DNA from: Corallochytrium limacisporum
Taxonomy: Eukaryota > Opisthokonta
DNA length: 48,459 nucleotides
Reading direction: 5' to 3'
NCBI GenBank assembly: GCA_002811645.1
Contig: PDIP01000048.1
Coordinates: 1 to 48,459 of the forward strand
Shown here one piece after another: positions 26,661 through 36,502 of the stretch (position 1 is the stretch's first letter; every line of letters begins with the position of its first letter). The notes beneath the pieces were generated by a model. That model was given only the letters and a program-made list of their open reading frames with translations, made no database searches and was not told the DNA's origin. The translations under genes were made by a program, and so were the position numbers.

Positions 26661-28946
26661 ATGTATCGTATAGTTCGGGTTTTTGGAAGGAGTAGAGCTT
26701 CACATCCCCTGCTGTGCGTAAGGACATATATACCAACCAATAGGGCTTGTCGTCAGAACGGACACCGGTGGTATCACCAACAAAGACACATTGACAAGAT
26801 GGCACTGCAGCAGCAGGTAGATGAGCTCGCCGCCAAGCTGGCCGACATGCGGGTGCAGATTGGTCCCGCTGCGTTCGGCGGTCGTGGTGAGGCTTTCGCT
26901 GCCGAACTAAATCGTCTGCGCCAAATGACGGAGGATCTGAACAGCGAGACTGCCCAGAAGCTTCGGGACGATATCAAGGAGACCGGTGACAAGATCCGGC
27001 AGATGAAAGCAGACAAGAAGCCAAAGGACGAGGTCGCCGCTGAAGTGACCAAACTTAACGCCGCGAAGAAGGCATTGGGTAAACTGGCCGGCAGCGCTGA
27101 GGAACGCTTTGACCGCGCTTTGCTCGAGGACGTCGCCAAGCGCCGCTTTATTTTTGGCCTGGCTAACTATATCTACGGTGGTGTGGCCGGTCTCTATGAC
27201 TATGGTCCCATGGGCTGCGCAATCAAGGCAAACTTACTGAACTATTGGCGTCAGTTCTTTGTACTCGAAGAAGATATGCTTGAGGTTGACTGTGCTGCCC
27301 TGACGCCGGAGGTCGTGCTCAAGACTTCGGGTCATGTCGACCGTTTCACGGACAAGATGGTCCGGGACACGGAGACTCACCAGTACTTCCGCGCCGACCA
27401 TCTTCTGGAGGACGAGATGGACAAGCTTATGGCTGACCCCAAGCTTGACGCGAACAAAAAGAAGCAGTACGAGATCATCAAGGGTCAGGCAGACAGCTAC
27501 AGTCTGGAGGAATTGACATCTAAGCTGCGGGAATTCGGTGTCAAGGCGCCCGAAACTGGCAATGAACTCACAGACGCTATCGATTTCAACCTTATGTTCG
27601 GAACGCATATTGGTCCCACCGGCCTAGTCAAGGGTTTCATGCGGCCTGAGACTGCCCAGGGAATCTTTGTCAATTTTAAGCGCCTGCTTGAATACAACGC
27701 TGGACGCATGCCCTTCGGAGCAGCACAGATTGGCAATGCATGGCGCAACGAAATCGCCCCCCGCGGTGGCCTGCTGCGCGTACGTGAGTTCACTATGGCG
27801 GAGATTGAGCACTTTGTGAATCCGGAGGACAAGCAACATCCTAAGTTCGCCGATATTGCGGACCTGGTCGTAAACTTGTATCCGGCTGATCGCCAGCTTA
27901 AGGGAGACGGACCGGTATTCATGACCCTCGGCAAGGCCGTAGAGACGGGTATGATCGACAACGAAACGCTGGGATACTTTGTGGGCCGCATTTATCTCTT
28001 CCTGCGCACGATTGGTCTGCAGGAGAACCACCTTCGGTTCCGGCAACACCTGCCCACCGAAATGGCGCACTACGCCTGCGATTGCTGGGACGCTGAAGCG
28101 GAGACGAGCAGTGGCTGGGTCGAGATTGTTGGCTGCGCCGATCGCAGCGCCTACGATCTCACCCACCACGCGGCGGCATCGAAGACAGACATGGCCGTGG
28201 TGGAGAACTTGGACAAGCCTTACGAGGTCGAATGCATTACGTGCACCCCAAACAAGAAGGTCATTGGCAAGACCTTTGGAAAGAATGCCGCTCCGGTGTT
28301 CAAGTACCTAGATGCAGCCTCCGATGAAGATCTGAAGACACTGATGGACAGCCTGAATGGGGATGGGAAGGCTACTGTCACGGTCGAAGGTGGTGAGACG
28401 CGTGAATTAACGAAGGACATGGTCGCACTTGCTCCGGGCAAGAAGCGCGTGACCACCAAGTCGTACATTCCATCCGTCGTCGAACCGTCCTTTGGTATTG
28501 GCCGCATAATTTACTGTGTGCTCGAACAGAACCTGTATGCCCGCGCTGACGATGCGCAGCGCCAGGTTTTCCGCCTGTCCCCGGCCATCGCCCCGTACAA
28601 GGTCCTTGTGGCGCCGTTGTCCAACAACAAAGATTTTAACCCGGCCGTTTTCAAGCTGTCCACTGCCCTGAAACGGGCCGGTGTGAGCTCCAGGGTTGAC
28701 GCGTCGTCGACTTCCATTGGCCGCCGCTATGCGCGTGCGGACGAGATTGGCATTCCGTTTGGCATCACTGTTGATTTCGAGACTCTGAAGAATGACTCTG
28801 CAACCATCCGTGAGCGTGATACAATGAAGCAAATCCGAGTTCCCTGCGCTGAGATTGCGGACGTAATCAACAATCTCTCAGAAGGACATCTGACATGGGA
28901 GGCTGCGTGTGGCAAGTACCCCGAATTCGTTGGTCAAGACGTTTGA
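26661..28946 (+). CDS. GARS1: Glycyl-tRNA synthetase, cytosolic and probably mitochondrial from one gene
   Basis: A 761-residue class II alpha2-type glycyl-tRNA synthetase, charging tRNA-Gly. Residues 1-46 (MYRIVRVFGRSRASH...) form a basic presequence without acidic residues until the end. Met47 (26799-26801) begins MALQQQVDELAAKL and has the better start context (AAGATGG against TGTATGT). A WHEP helix pair lies at about 112-152 (GDKIRQMKADKKPKDEVAAE). The catalytic core has motif 2, RNEIAPRGGLLRVREFTMAE, and motif 3, EPSFGIGRIIY. An anticodon-binding domain follows from APYKVLVAPLSNN. Human GARS1 and yeast GRS1 make both compartments' enzymes by alternative starts, so leaky scanning is the natural reading here. 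It is divergent from H2A and converges with the ankyrin gene. AATAAA follows at 29016. Confidence 0.97.
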   Translation: MYRIVRVFGRSRASHPLLCVRTYIPTNRACRQNGHRWYHQQRHIDKMALQQQVDELAAKLADMRVQIGPAAFGGRGEAFAAELNRLRQMTEDLNSETAQKLRDDIKETGDKIRQMKADKKPKDEVAAEVTKLNAAKKALGKLAGSAEERFDRALLEDVAKRRFIFGLANYIYGGVAGLYDYGPMGCAIKANLLNYWRQFFVLEEDMLEVDCAALTPEVVLKTSGHVDRFTDKMVRDTETHQYFRADHLLEDEMDKLMADPKLDANKKKQYEIIKGQADSYSLEELTSKLREFGVKAPETGNELTDAIDFNLMFGTHIGPTGLVKGFMRPETAQGIFVNFKRLLEYNAGRMPFGAAQIGNAWRNEIAPRGGLLRVREFTMAEIEHFVNPEDKQHPKFADIADLVVNLYPADRQLKGDGPVFMTLGKAVETGMIDNETLGYFVGRIYLFLRTIGLQENHLRFRQHLPTEMAHYACDCWDAEAETSSGWVEIVGCADRSAYDLTHHAAASKTDMAVVENLDKPYEVECITCTPNKKVIGKTFGKNAAPVFKYLDAASDEDLKTLMDSLNGDGKATVTVEGGETRELTKDMVALAPGKKRVTTKSYIPSVVEPSFGIGRIIYCVLEQNLYARADDAQRQVFRLSPAIAPYKVLVAPLSNNKDFNPAVFKLSTALKRAGVSSRVDASSTSIGRRYARADEIGIPFGITVDFETLKNDSATIRERDTMKQIRVPCAEIADVINNLSEGHLTWEAACGKYPEFVGQDV

Positions 28947-29015
28947 AATGTTGCGATTGTGACTCATAGCCAGTCACTCGACTGGCCCGGTTGGGTACGT
29001 AGTTTAGCATGTAGC

Positions 29016-29021
29016 AATAAA
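29016..29021 (+). terminator. Polyadenylation signal of glycyl-tRNA synthetase
   Basis: Canonical AATAAA 70 bases after the TGA stop of the GlyRS gene. Confidence 0.65.
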
Positions 29022-29141
29022 TTTCAAGATCATGATTGTAGGCAATATGAATTTTTTTCTAGTAATGTACACTGGGTATTCAATGTTGAAGTATGGTGTG
29101 GTTGCGAGGGATCAAAACGAACACTGCGAGAAACGGCCTGC

Positions 29142-32100
29142 TCAGGTGTTGATCACCAGGATCGAACTCGCACCGGCAATCGCCATCGCAATGAAACAGA
29201 ATCCATAGATGGACGAACGGTCATTGAAGCGAGCAATGTGCAGGCCCAGGACCAGAATATGCCCGATGCTCAGTACGGTGGCAGCAAACAGAAGTAGATC
29301 GTTGCCGAAACCGTAAAGTATTACTTGCGCAAACGAACTGTCCACGAGCCAGGAGAGGATCGGATACTGTCGGTGCATATAGACGCTCTGCTTGATGTCT
29401 TCGTCGCAAAGCGCCAGACAGACAAAGACAAGGATAGGTACCACAATCATCGACACACCGCCAGGCGCCATGTTTCGTTCGCGTTCTTCCCACACTGCCC
29501 AGCGTCTAACATCTTCAACCATTTCTCGTGGATCACGTTTGAATTCTGTTCTAGGGCGAAGGGGAGAGTCTTGCGTCTCCCTCTCAGTGCAAGCGTTGTC
29601 CTCGGCGATGCTGCTATCAGTACGCGACTTTGGTACTAATCCTTCAATATTCTCGGCATGCAGGTCAGCCGGTTCCAAAAGCATGAGCAGCAGCCGTTGT
29701 AGAGCAGCCGTAGCTACGACATTGTCGATTTGTGTCAACTTCTTGCACTCTGGTGAACGCCGGCTTCGATTGGGATCCAATGCCTCGTTCCGGGTCTCCT
29801 CACCGTGGTACCCGCGCAGCGCAGCGACACCGAGCGCCTCAATAACCAACGATCCCTCCGTCCGGGCAAAGTCGAGTGAAGTACGCATCTTCTGCGGACT
29901 GCGGCCTGCCGCGAGCGTAGATGCAGGGCAGGTCACTGTGTGCTCCATTTGAGACACGTACTTGTTGTACGCCTCCTCCACTAGGGATGGCAGAAAACCA
30001 TAGCGGTGGTGGTGCCGGTACTTGCGCGCTCGCTTTGCCGCCTGCGCATTGCTCTCACCCGAGAGGTGGTGGTCGCCTTGATAGTGGCTGTCCTCCGTGT
30101 GGGACGTGTCGCCGTAGAGGGCAAGCAAAGTATTAGTGTACTGCTCGCCTTCGCGTTCGAATTCGTCCATGATTGGCAAGTCCAGCGGCTGTGGTGAGAC
30201 GCGGGGCTTTGGATTGGTCCACCGCTTCCGCGAAATTGCCATGCGTTCCTCGATCTCAGCTTGGAGAGTTTTCGGTCCAGCGAGGAAAGACTGAAGGTTG
30301 CTTAACATCGACATTGTGTCCTTGGAAACGTCTTCAACATGGCCTATCAAGGCCTTGCGGATGACCGGTGCTTTGGCTGTGATATCCATGCTCGCAACGG
30401 CGTCGTCACGCAGTCCCTGCAGGCGGCGCACAAATTTGAGCAATTTTTCCACATCCTCGCGGTACTTGCGGCGTGCCTGGTCCACTTCTTCAGTGGCGGC
30501 CGTAATGGTTGCGGGAAGTTCGAGGGCCAGCGAATCAAAGTCCAGATGTGCAAGAGCTGCCTGAGCGTTGCGCACTGCATACTCGAGCAACGAAAAGACC
30601 GTGACGATGATCGGATCATTTCCTACGTCCTCAACACTGACGTCTCCGCTTAAATCGTCATCTTCGTGCTCCTCGACGTGTTCGTGGGCTTTGCGTGTGG
30701 TCTCCCGCAACTTGTCCATGCGTTCCTTGAAGAATGTACGTGCCTTCGATGGCACTCGTTGCGGCTGTGCCTGGAGTGGCTGTTCCGGTGATGCACCACT
30801 GTTTGAGCTTTTCTTGCTACCGGTTCGCTTCGGAAACATGGTGAAACGCTTCTTTCTCTTATCATTATCAACAACCGTAGGATCTGCGTCATGATGTTCT
30901 TGGTCATTGCCATGATCCTGATCGTGCTCACTGCCTCCGAACGCACTATCGTCCTGTCCTATGCTTGCAGTGGCATCCCTACTGTGATTGTTGCTCGCCG
31001 TCGATCCATTACCCTCATTAGCATCTTGGCCCCTTTCACTCCTGCTCTCCGTTTCGTTCTGCAAAACTTCGATGTCTTCATCCAGCAAAAGTTCTGCCTC
31101 TGCGGGAGCGTTACATAGCTCACATTTTACCAGCCAATGATGACTGACACCGTGCAGTGTCTCCACAATACGCAGGTCATGTTGATCATATGGTACCAAA
31201 TCAATGACCACTTCCCAGTCGGCGCCTGCCTCGAAAACGAGATAGTCTAATAAATCCGCATTCGGGCCCTTGTGGGTGAGCAGGTTCTCCTCATAGATCG
31301 TGTGGTCCTGAGCGCCGCCATTCATCGTGCTGTCCGCATCAGAGCCCCAGTCCGCTCCCTCGTCCTTTGCATTGAGCAAACGTTTAAAACTGATCGTCGA
31401 AGAGCCGGCTATATGGCTCCGCCGCTTCTCCTTCTCCTTTTGATCAACCTGTCCCGAGGCTGTGGAAAGCATCGATGGAGCCCGTAATTTCTGACCGCTG
31501 TCCGAACTGCGAAGCCATTCATCGGATGCAAAACTTCCGCTCCGTCTCCGTCTTCTTGGTGTTGCCAAGGATCCGGCACCCAGTGGCATAGCTGTGAGAT
31601 CTTGCGCTGACAATGAATCGAATCCTTCAGCAATTGACAGTTTCCCTCGCGGCGATAACAGCGATGCCTTTGAGGGGCTCCCGCTTCCACTCAAACCCCC
31701 AAGCGTGAATGCGTCTGTGCTTTGTCTGGTGTTTTGTGGTTGTTGCGCGGACTGATTCTCTTCGTGGATCCCCGAAGCGCAGGCCCACATCAGCGGGGTG
31801 AACCGCAGCATGCCCTCTCGCCGGTTCACTGGTGCATTGGCCCACTCAATCAGCACACGCACACACTCATAATGGCCGTGGTAACACGCCAGTCCAAGCG
31901 CAGTGCTCGGATAGTAGGCCCCATAGTCGACCTCCGTCTCGACCTCTGCGCCAAGCCGGAGCAGGCGCCGGACAACGGAAACGTGCCCAGCGACACAGGC
32001 CAGATGCAGTGGGGTTGCTCCGTCAATCAGTCGTCTTTGATTGGCCATCGCTTTCGGTACAGCCGCGTTCGTGATAAAGGACTGTACGTGCCTTTTCAAT

Positions 32101-32642
32101 CCTAAACGTGCCGCAGTGTGGATTGGTACCTCTCCAAGTAGAACATCCCTGCTGAATAGCATCACGTCGTTATCCTTGACGTCATCGTCAAAAAGACGGA
32201 ATCGTTTCTTTTCCAGGTCCGTGCCGTAAGCCGCAATGTAGCAGAAGGCGTGCAGAAGGGTACTCTGGCTACGTAGGTAATCTGGAACGCTCTTGTAGAG
32301 CGTGCTCAGGTGGGTCGCAGCATTGTCTTCAACCGGATCGAAGGGGACGTTGTCATCCTCCCGGGGACTGCGTTCCCAGTTGTTCTTAGTGGATTTTGTT
32401 GACAGGTTTTCATTCTCCAACGGGATCGGTGCATCCTGTGACGATGGGGTGAACTTAAGCCTCGGTGTCGTCATTGACGTTGTGCTCGGCATTCTACTTG
32501 TGGAAGCAGCCCGCTGTTTGTTCTTGGGCCCGAACTTGAGGAAGCTCAATCGGCCGCTCTTCTTCTTCGTTCGTGGCGGTGCCGGCTGACCCGGCAAAAT
32601 CTGCTCCGACACGGGTGTCACAGGCTCTTGGGTTGCTGTCAT
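29142..32642 (-). CDS. Large ankyrin-repeat protein with C-terminal membrane segments
   Basis: 1166 residues. The N-terminal 110 residues are Pro/Ser/Lys-rich and disordered. Ankyrin repeats fill about 160-290 (EVPIHTAARLGLKRHVQ, DGATPLHLACVAGHVSVVRRLL, STALGLACYHGHYECVRVLIEW, FTPLMWACASG). A long Ser- and acid-rich linker follows, then a coiled-coil stretch around 650-830 rich in charged residues. Near the end lie hydrophobic segments at about 1062-1079, 1106-1134 and 1145-1164. The chain stops only two residues after the last one, so the C-terminus is at the membrane. The arrangement of ankyrin repeats then membrane helices recalls TRP-type channels, but six helices and a TRP pore are not present, so I do not call it a channel. 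Function is unknown. It converges with GlyRS, 195 bases apart. Confidence 0.82.
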   Translation of the reverse strand: MTATQEPVTPVSEQILPGQPAPPRTKKKSGRLSFLKFGPKNKQRAASTSRMPSTTSMTTPRLKFTPSSQDAPIPLENENLSTKSTKNNWERSPREDDNVPFDPVEDNAATHLSTLYKSVPDYLRSQSTLLHAFCYIAAYGTDLEKKRFRLFDDDVKDNDVMLFSRDVLLGEVPIHTAARLGLKRHVQSFITNAAVPKAMANQRRLIDGATPLHLACVAGHVSVVRRLLRLGAEVETEVDYGAYYPSTALGLACYHGHYECVRVLIEWANAPVNRREGMLRFTPLMWACASGIHEENQSAQQPQNTRQSTDAFTLGGLSGSGSPSKASLLSPRGKLSIAEGFDSLSAQDLTAMPLGAGSLATPRRRRRSGSFASDEWLRSSDSGQKLRAPSMLSTASGQVDQKEKEKRRSHIAGSSTISFKRLLNAKDEGADWGSDADSTMNGGAQDHTIYEENLLTHKGPNADLLDYLVFEAGADWEVVIDLVPYDQHDLRIVETLHGVSHHWLVKCELCNAPAEAELLLDEDIEVLQNETESRSERGQDANEGNGSTASNNHSRDATASIGQDDSAFGGSEHDQDHGNDQEHHDADPTVVDNDKRKKRFTMFPKRTGSKKSSNSGASPEQPLQAQPQRVPSKARTFFKERMDKLRETTRKAHEHVEEHEDDDLSGDVSVEDVGNDPIIVTVFSLLEYAVRNAQAALAHLDFDSLALELPATITAATEEVDQARRKYREDVEKLLKFVRRLQGLRDDAVASMDITAKAPVIRKALIGHVEDVSKDTMSMLSNLQSFLAGPKTLQAEIEERMAISRKRWTNPKPRVSPQPLDLPIMDEFEREGEQYTNTLLALYGDTSHTEDSHYQGDHHLSGESNAQAAKRARKYRHHHRYGFLPSLVEEAYNKYVSQMEHTVTCPASTLAAGRSPQKMRTSLDFARTEGSLVIEALGVAALRGYHGEETRNEALDPNRSRRSPECKKLTQIDNVVATAALQRLLLMLLEPADLHAENIEGLVPKSRTDSSIAEDNACTERETQDSPLRPRTEFKRDPREMVEDVRRWAVWEERERNMAPGGVSMIVVPILVFVCLALCDEDIKQSVYMHRQYPILSWLVDSSFAQVILYGFGNDLLLFAATVLSIGHILVLGLHIARFNDRSSIYGFCFIAMAIAGASSILVINT

Positions 32643-34503
32643 GATGCCCTTTGATACTAATCTATTTTCTTATTCTTTATGTTCTCAGTTCTCTGTCAGA
32701 TCTGACCCACCATCATCACCTACTTCACATGCCAGATGCATGAGGTGGTCTATATTGGTTCATACTCATTTTCCCAACGTGATCCACTAACAATATACTG
32801 TGTCATTGTGCATGAACCTTTAGAGGCTCTGAAATACGCTCAATGACAGTGATCTGTAGCAACAAAGGCTTATACACAAAACAAAATCATGAACCGACGG
32901 AAGGGATGGGTCTCAAACCCCATCTCGATCTCTCGCCACGGCTGGTGGTTCGTCTCCAGCTCAATCGCCCTTCGCCACTCTCGAGCTCTCTCCGCTCCCC
33001 GCCTTGGGTGGGGCGTACCTCCTGGCCACGAAACTTCCATACTAAATGTATTGCAAAAACAAAACGGCGGCCCCGCCGACCTTTTGTTTCCTCGGGTCTC
33101 CAGTACAAAAAAGTTTTGCTTGGCTCAATCTGTCCGTTCCGGCCTGGCTGCCAGCCTGGCCCTTTGCAAAACCCCCCCCCGCCCCCCAACCACCAACCCC
33201 CGTCTACGGATTTTCAGAACGGCTCTATGTTCCGTGTCAGCCAGAAGCCGGGCAGTACGTCGACCGATGGCCCAAAATAGGTAGAGGACCGAGATCTGTG
33301 CGTATACGTTGTAAAGGCCAACAAAATATTTTCGTGACAGGAGAATTGGTACCCGTTTCTTGCGTTTCTCTGGTTTCTCAGTTCTCGTCGACTCCTTGCC
33401 CTGATCATTTCTTTCCTTTCCATACCGCCCTGAGCTGCGTATATTTGCCATAGAAACTTGCACTTTCCTGTCTCTCTCCCATTTCATTCCCTGTCTCACT
33501 GTACCCTCTCCGTCTCCCTACACCCCCCACTTACATCACTCGTTTCTGCGTCCCTCGCCGCCCACCAAACGTTCTGCCTGCGGTGAAGTACTCATCACAT
33601 TCTGATTCTTTGCAGTTCTGCCCACAAACCTGATCGTTCTTGTACACCAGATCACATGTCATATCCGGATTACTTACTACACAATTTATTAGGATGCTCA
33701 AGGATGTCCATGCTGGATACACAAATGATACCGGCCACACATGGTATCTGTGCTTCAGGGGTGGGCGTAAAACAGTACGCTGCGGACAGCCCCCGCTGCT
33801 CATGTGATGCGTACATACGAGTGTACAGTACTGTGTGACAGATCCAGGTCCCCTTGTTGCGTAAACTCCGCAAGAATAGGCAGGTGCCTCTGGGCACGCC
33901 GACAAGAGTGTGCGATACCACCTACAGAGAGTGCATAAAATCCCTGGGCGGCACACATTCCCATCCCAACAAAATGTGTTTTGTATAATATACGGATACT
34001 TTTATATTAGTGGGATACTCATAGGCAGATCTGATGATGGTGACGGGTGGCCCATGGCTACACATCAAATATACCGTAAAGTTTACAAGAATAAGTATAT
34101 GAAATTAAGATATTTCCCCGGGAGTCGCAGTCGTTGCCCGGGGAGAAGGGGGAACCGTAGAGAAGGGTCTCGCAGGCCAGAGGGGGAGTGTGTCGCCTAT
34201 TGGCTGTGCGGGCCTTCGCGTTCGCAGCCAGGCGGTCATCGGCCCCTATGATTTCAATACACTCGTATACAGTGATCTCAGACTGTACAACTCGTCCAAT
34301 CCTGTACCGAACGTGGAGAGACAGGTGAGATAAACTTCGGAGGCCCGCGAAGTTGCAAACTCTAATCCAGGCATTCTGAAATTTTTGGCGTGAAGGTATG
34401 CTCATCGATATTGTAAAGGTACATCGGTAGCGCAGGTGCGTCTAGACACTCTTTAGTCGACTCCACTATCTATCACAATATTCAGATATCAGAGAAAGTC
34501 AAA
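32643..34503. other. Intergenic region before the small secreted-protein gene
   Basis: 1.86 kb without a supported gene. 32643-32880 is the promoter side of the ankyrin gene. 32880-33540 is C-rich with low-complexity proline-coding frames that I do not accept. 33540-34500 is unique sequence. A CCCCGGG / CCCGGGG inverted repeat (34116-34122 and 34137-34143) flanks a 14-base loop. An adenine-rich leader precedes the ATG of the secreted protein. Confidence 0.45.
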
Positions 34504-34788
34504 ATGCAAATGTTTGTGACAGTCGGACTGATGGTCCTCGCGCTGGCAGGATTCGTGCAAGGATGCAGCCGGGACTCGGACTGTGAGGTCGGTAGCTATT
34601 GCCACAGAGATGAGGACCATTCATGCGAACCCTATCTGGAAGCCTTCCAGATGGGCTGCGAAGAATTCAAGTGCGGACCAAACCTTTTCTGCGATCTAGA
34701 GACTTTTAAGTGCGCCCCGAACTTTGTCATTGATTTCTTGGACGATCGTGGATCAGACGGTCGCGTGCCGGCGTCCCAGCGTACCTAA
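34504..34788 (+). CDS. Small secreted cysteine-rich protein
   Basis: A 94-residue protein with a clear signal peptide: Met, a short polar start, a hydrophobic core (VTVGLMVLALAGFV) and likely cleavage after QG at about residue 20. The mature part carries eight cysteines, enough for four disulphides, with spacings C-x5-C-x5-C-x7-C-x10-C-x4-C-x5-C-x6-C. The opening CSRDSDCEVGSYC resembles the short cysteine modules of Dickkopf, EB or whey-acidic-type proteins, but I cannot assign it to a family. The tail after the last Cys is acidic then polar (DFLDDRGSDGRV). It has its own start in a good context (AAAATGC) and no neighbour in its orientation. The role could be in adhesion, signalling or defence; there is no evidence for choosing. 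Confidence 0.72.
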   Translation: MQMFVTVGLMVLALAGFVQGCSRDSDCEVGSYCHRDEDHSCEPYLEAFQMGCEEFKCGPNLFCDLETFKCAPNFVIDFLDDRGSDGRVPASQRT

Positions 34789-35050
34789 TGCAGTTGAAAC
34801 TTGACTTATTCGAGTCAACCACGGATCACTATCGTGGAAATGGATCAATAAGGAGCGGGTACTCCCTTGATCTTAGATGTTAGTCATGTAGAAAGGGTAC
34901 TGAATACAGACTACTTATATCATTACAAGAATACGACCTCTGTTATCTATTTATATGGAATGAGCTGCAACCTGTGGTGTTGTACCTGTGCATTTAGAAT
35001 TGAAATTTTGTATCTAAAACATTTCTTTATATGTTGTCATTGGTTTCTTT

Positions 35051-36502
35051 TTAAAGATGAGAGACCTTTCGTTGGTCTTCCACTTCTGCCTCCGGTTCAA
35101 CTTTGTACTGCGTCGGCAACCAGGACGGCCAGTGCTTGCTTCCATTCGAGTGCGTGATCATCTCCGCGATCGCCCGTCCTGCCATCGATGCCTGTGGCAT
35201 ACCGTGGCCGTGGTAACCAGCGCAAACGAAGAGTCCTTCCATCCGCGGCACCGGACCTACGGCAGGCAGAGCGTTCGGTGTGTAGGCCATTACCCCGGTC
35301 CAATCCGATTCAGCCTGTTCCAGGCCCCTGGAGGCATCTTCCGCTTCGCCTGGCTTGCAGAGATGGATGCCCAAGTAATGCCCGAGTGTGGCCCGCAGGG
35401 TGCAGGCGACAGCGTAGTTTGTGTCCACTCGACGGTCGTTTATGCGGTCAACCTCAGCCCCGGCACCAGCAGCTCTGCGCCAGCCGCCGTAAACCACGCG
35501 CCCATCGCGGCGGATAACGCCGTAATCATCACCGCCGTGGAAGATCAATCCCGGGAACTTTTCGTCGGAGTAGTTTCCTGTCAGAGTCCGGGACTCAGTG
35601 GCCAGCACCTGACCCCGCACCGGGACAATGCGGCGTTTTAGGTATGGCGCGAGCTGAGTACTGTAGGCACCGCATGCCAGCACAACGATGTCCGCCCGGA
35701 CCGTGCCACGGGAGGTCTGCATAACCCATCCGCTATTGCCCTCCATGTCCAAGGTGTGCACGAAGGTCTGCGTCCACAGCTGAGCACTACGGCGCTTTGC
35801 AAGGTGGTGCGCTTCCATTTTACAGTATTGTGCTCCGTTCATCTGCCAAACGTCCTCTTCAAGAATGGCACCCGACCAGTGGCTGGGATCCAGCAGCGCG
35901 TCCTTCATCGTTGCACGTTCAAACCACGCGCTCTCCCGCAGCCTTTGGACCACTTCCGTCGGACTGAGTACCGTCAATTTGGAACTCACGCCCTCTACGC
36001 CGTCCCTCTTCGCGCGTTGAATGGAAGCCACTGCCTTAGCGAATCCTTCCTTCTCTCGGGCCAGGAAGAGGCGCAGACCTCCACCCCGGCGAACGTTCTG
36101 CACCGACCCCTGTTCGAGGGTACGAGCGTTGCCTGCGACATCAAGCGCTGCGTCAAACTCGAGCTTCAAGAGCTTCCGAGCAGTTGTTGTTCCTAGAGAG
36201 TCACACCAATCATTGTAGACAGCCATGGATCGAGGCCACAGATGCCCTCCGTTGCGTCCCGTGGCTGCCCCTGCCGGTCCGCGGGCATCGACTGCAATAA
36301 CTTCTGACGTCGGGACGCCGTGGTCCAGCAAGTTCCGCAGGACGCTGAGTCCCGTGATACCCAAGCCGATGATCACAATCTTTGCGTGCTTGGGTAGGGA
36401 CTCAAATTCGTTGGAAATTGGTCCGCGGTAGTCACGGTCTAAAGCTGCGGCCTCAGACAGCCAGTAACTGCCCTGAGGTACGTTGTCAGGTCCTCCAGGC
36501 AT
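35051..36502 (-). CDS. FAD-dependent oxidoreductase (DAO / glycine-oxidase family)
   Basis: A 483-residue flavoenzyme. The dinucleotide-binding fold begins at KIVIIGLGITGLSVLRNLL (41-59) with the GxGxxG motif at 46-51, followed by a helix and the acidic VDARGP that contacts the ribose. AATGRNGGHLWP just after it is a hallmark of a fungal and bacterial branch of the DAO superfamily. The second FAD-contact strand (ADIVVLACGAYS) and the C-terminal FVCAGYHGHGMPQASMAGRAIAEMI complete the cofactor site. Enzymes of this family oxidise amines or amino acids, reducing oxygen to hydrogen peroxide; the substrate is not evident. There is no signal peptide, and the last residues (VSHL) are not a clear peroxisomal signal. 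The start is ATG at 36502 (MPGGPDNVPQG). Neighbours show no functional link. Confidence 0.88.
   Translation of the reverse strand: MPGGPDNVPQGSYWLSEAAALDRDYRGPISNEFESLPKHAKIVIIGLGITGLSVLRNLLDHGVPTSEVIAVDARGPAGAATGRNGGHLWPRSMAVYNDWCDSLGTTTARKLLKLEFDAALDVAGNARTLEQGSVQNVRRGGGLRLFLAREKEGFAKAVASIQRAKRDGVEGVSSKLTVLSPTEVVQRLRESAWFERATMKDALLDPSHWSGAILEEDVWQMNGAQYCKMEAHHLAKRRSAQLWTQTFVHTLDMEGNSGWVMQTSRGTVRADIVVLACGAYSTQLAPYLKRRIVPVRGQVLATESRTLTGNYSDEKFPGLIFHGGDDYGVIRRDGRVVYGGWRRAAGAGAEVDRINDRRVDTNYAVACTLRATLGHYLGIHLCKPGEAEDASRGLEQAESDWTGVMAYTPNALPAVGPVPRMEGLFVCAGYHGHGMPQASMAGRAIAEMITHSNGSKHWPSWLPTQYKVEPEAEVEDQRKVSHL

Noticed and set aside
29142-32642. TRP-family ion channel
   Set aside because: Ankyrin repeats are present, but only three C-terminal hydrophobic segments and no pore or TRP-box motif were found.
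32843-33280. 145-codon plus-strand proline-rich frame
   Set aside because: It lies in C-rich low-complexity sequence, overlapping frames in other phases look equally long, and no motif is seen.
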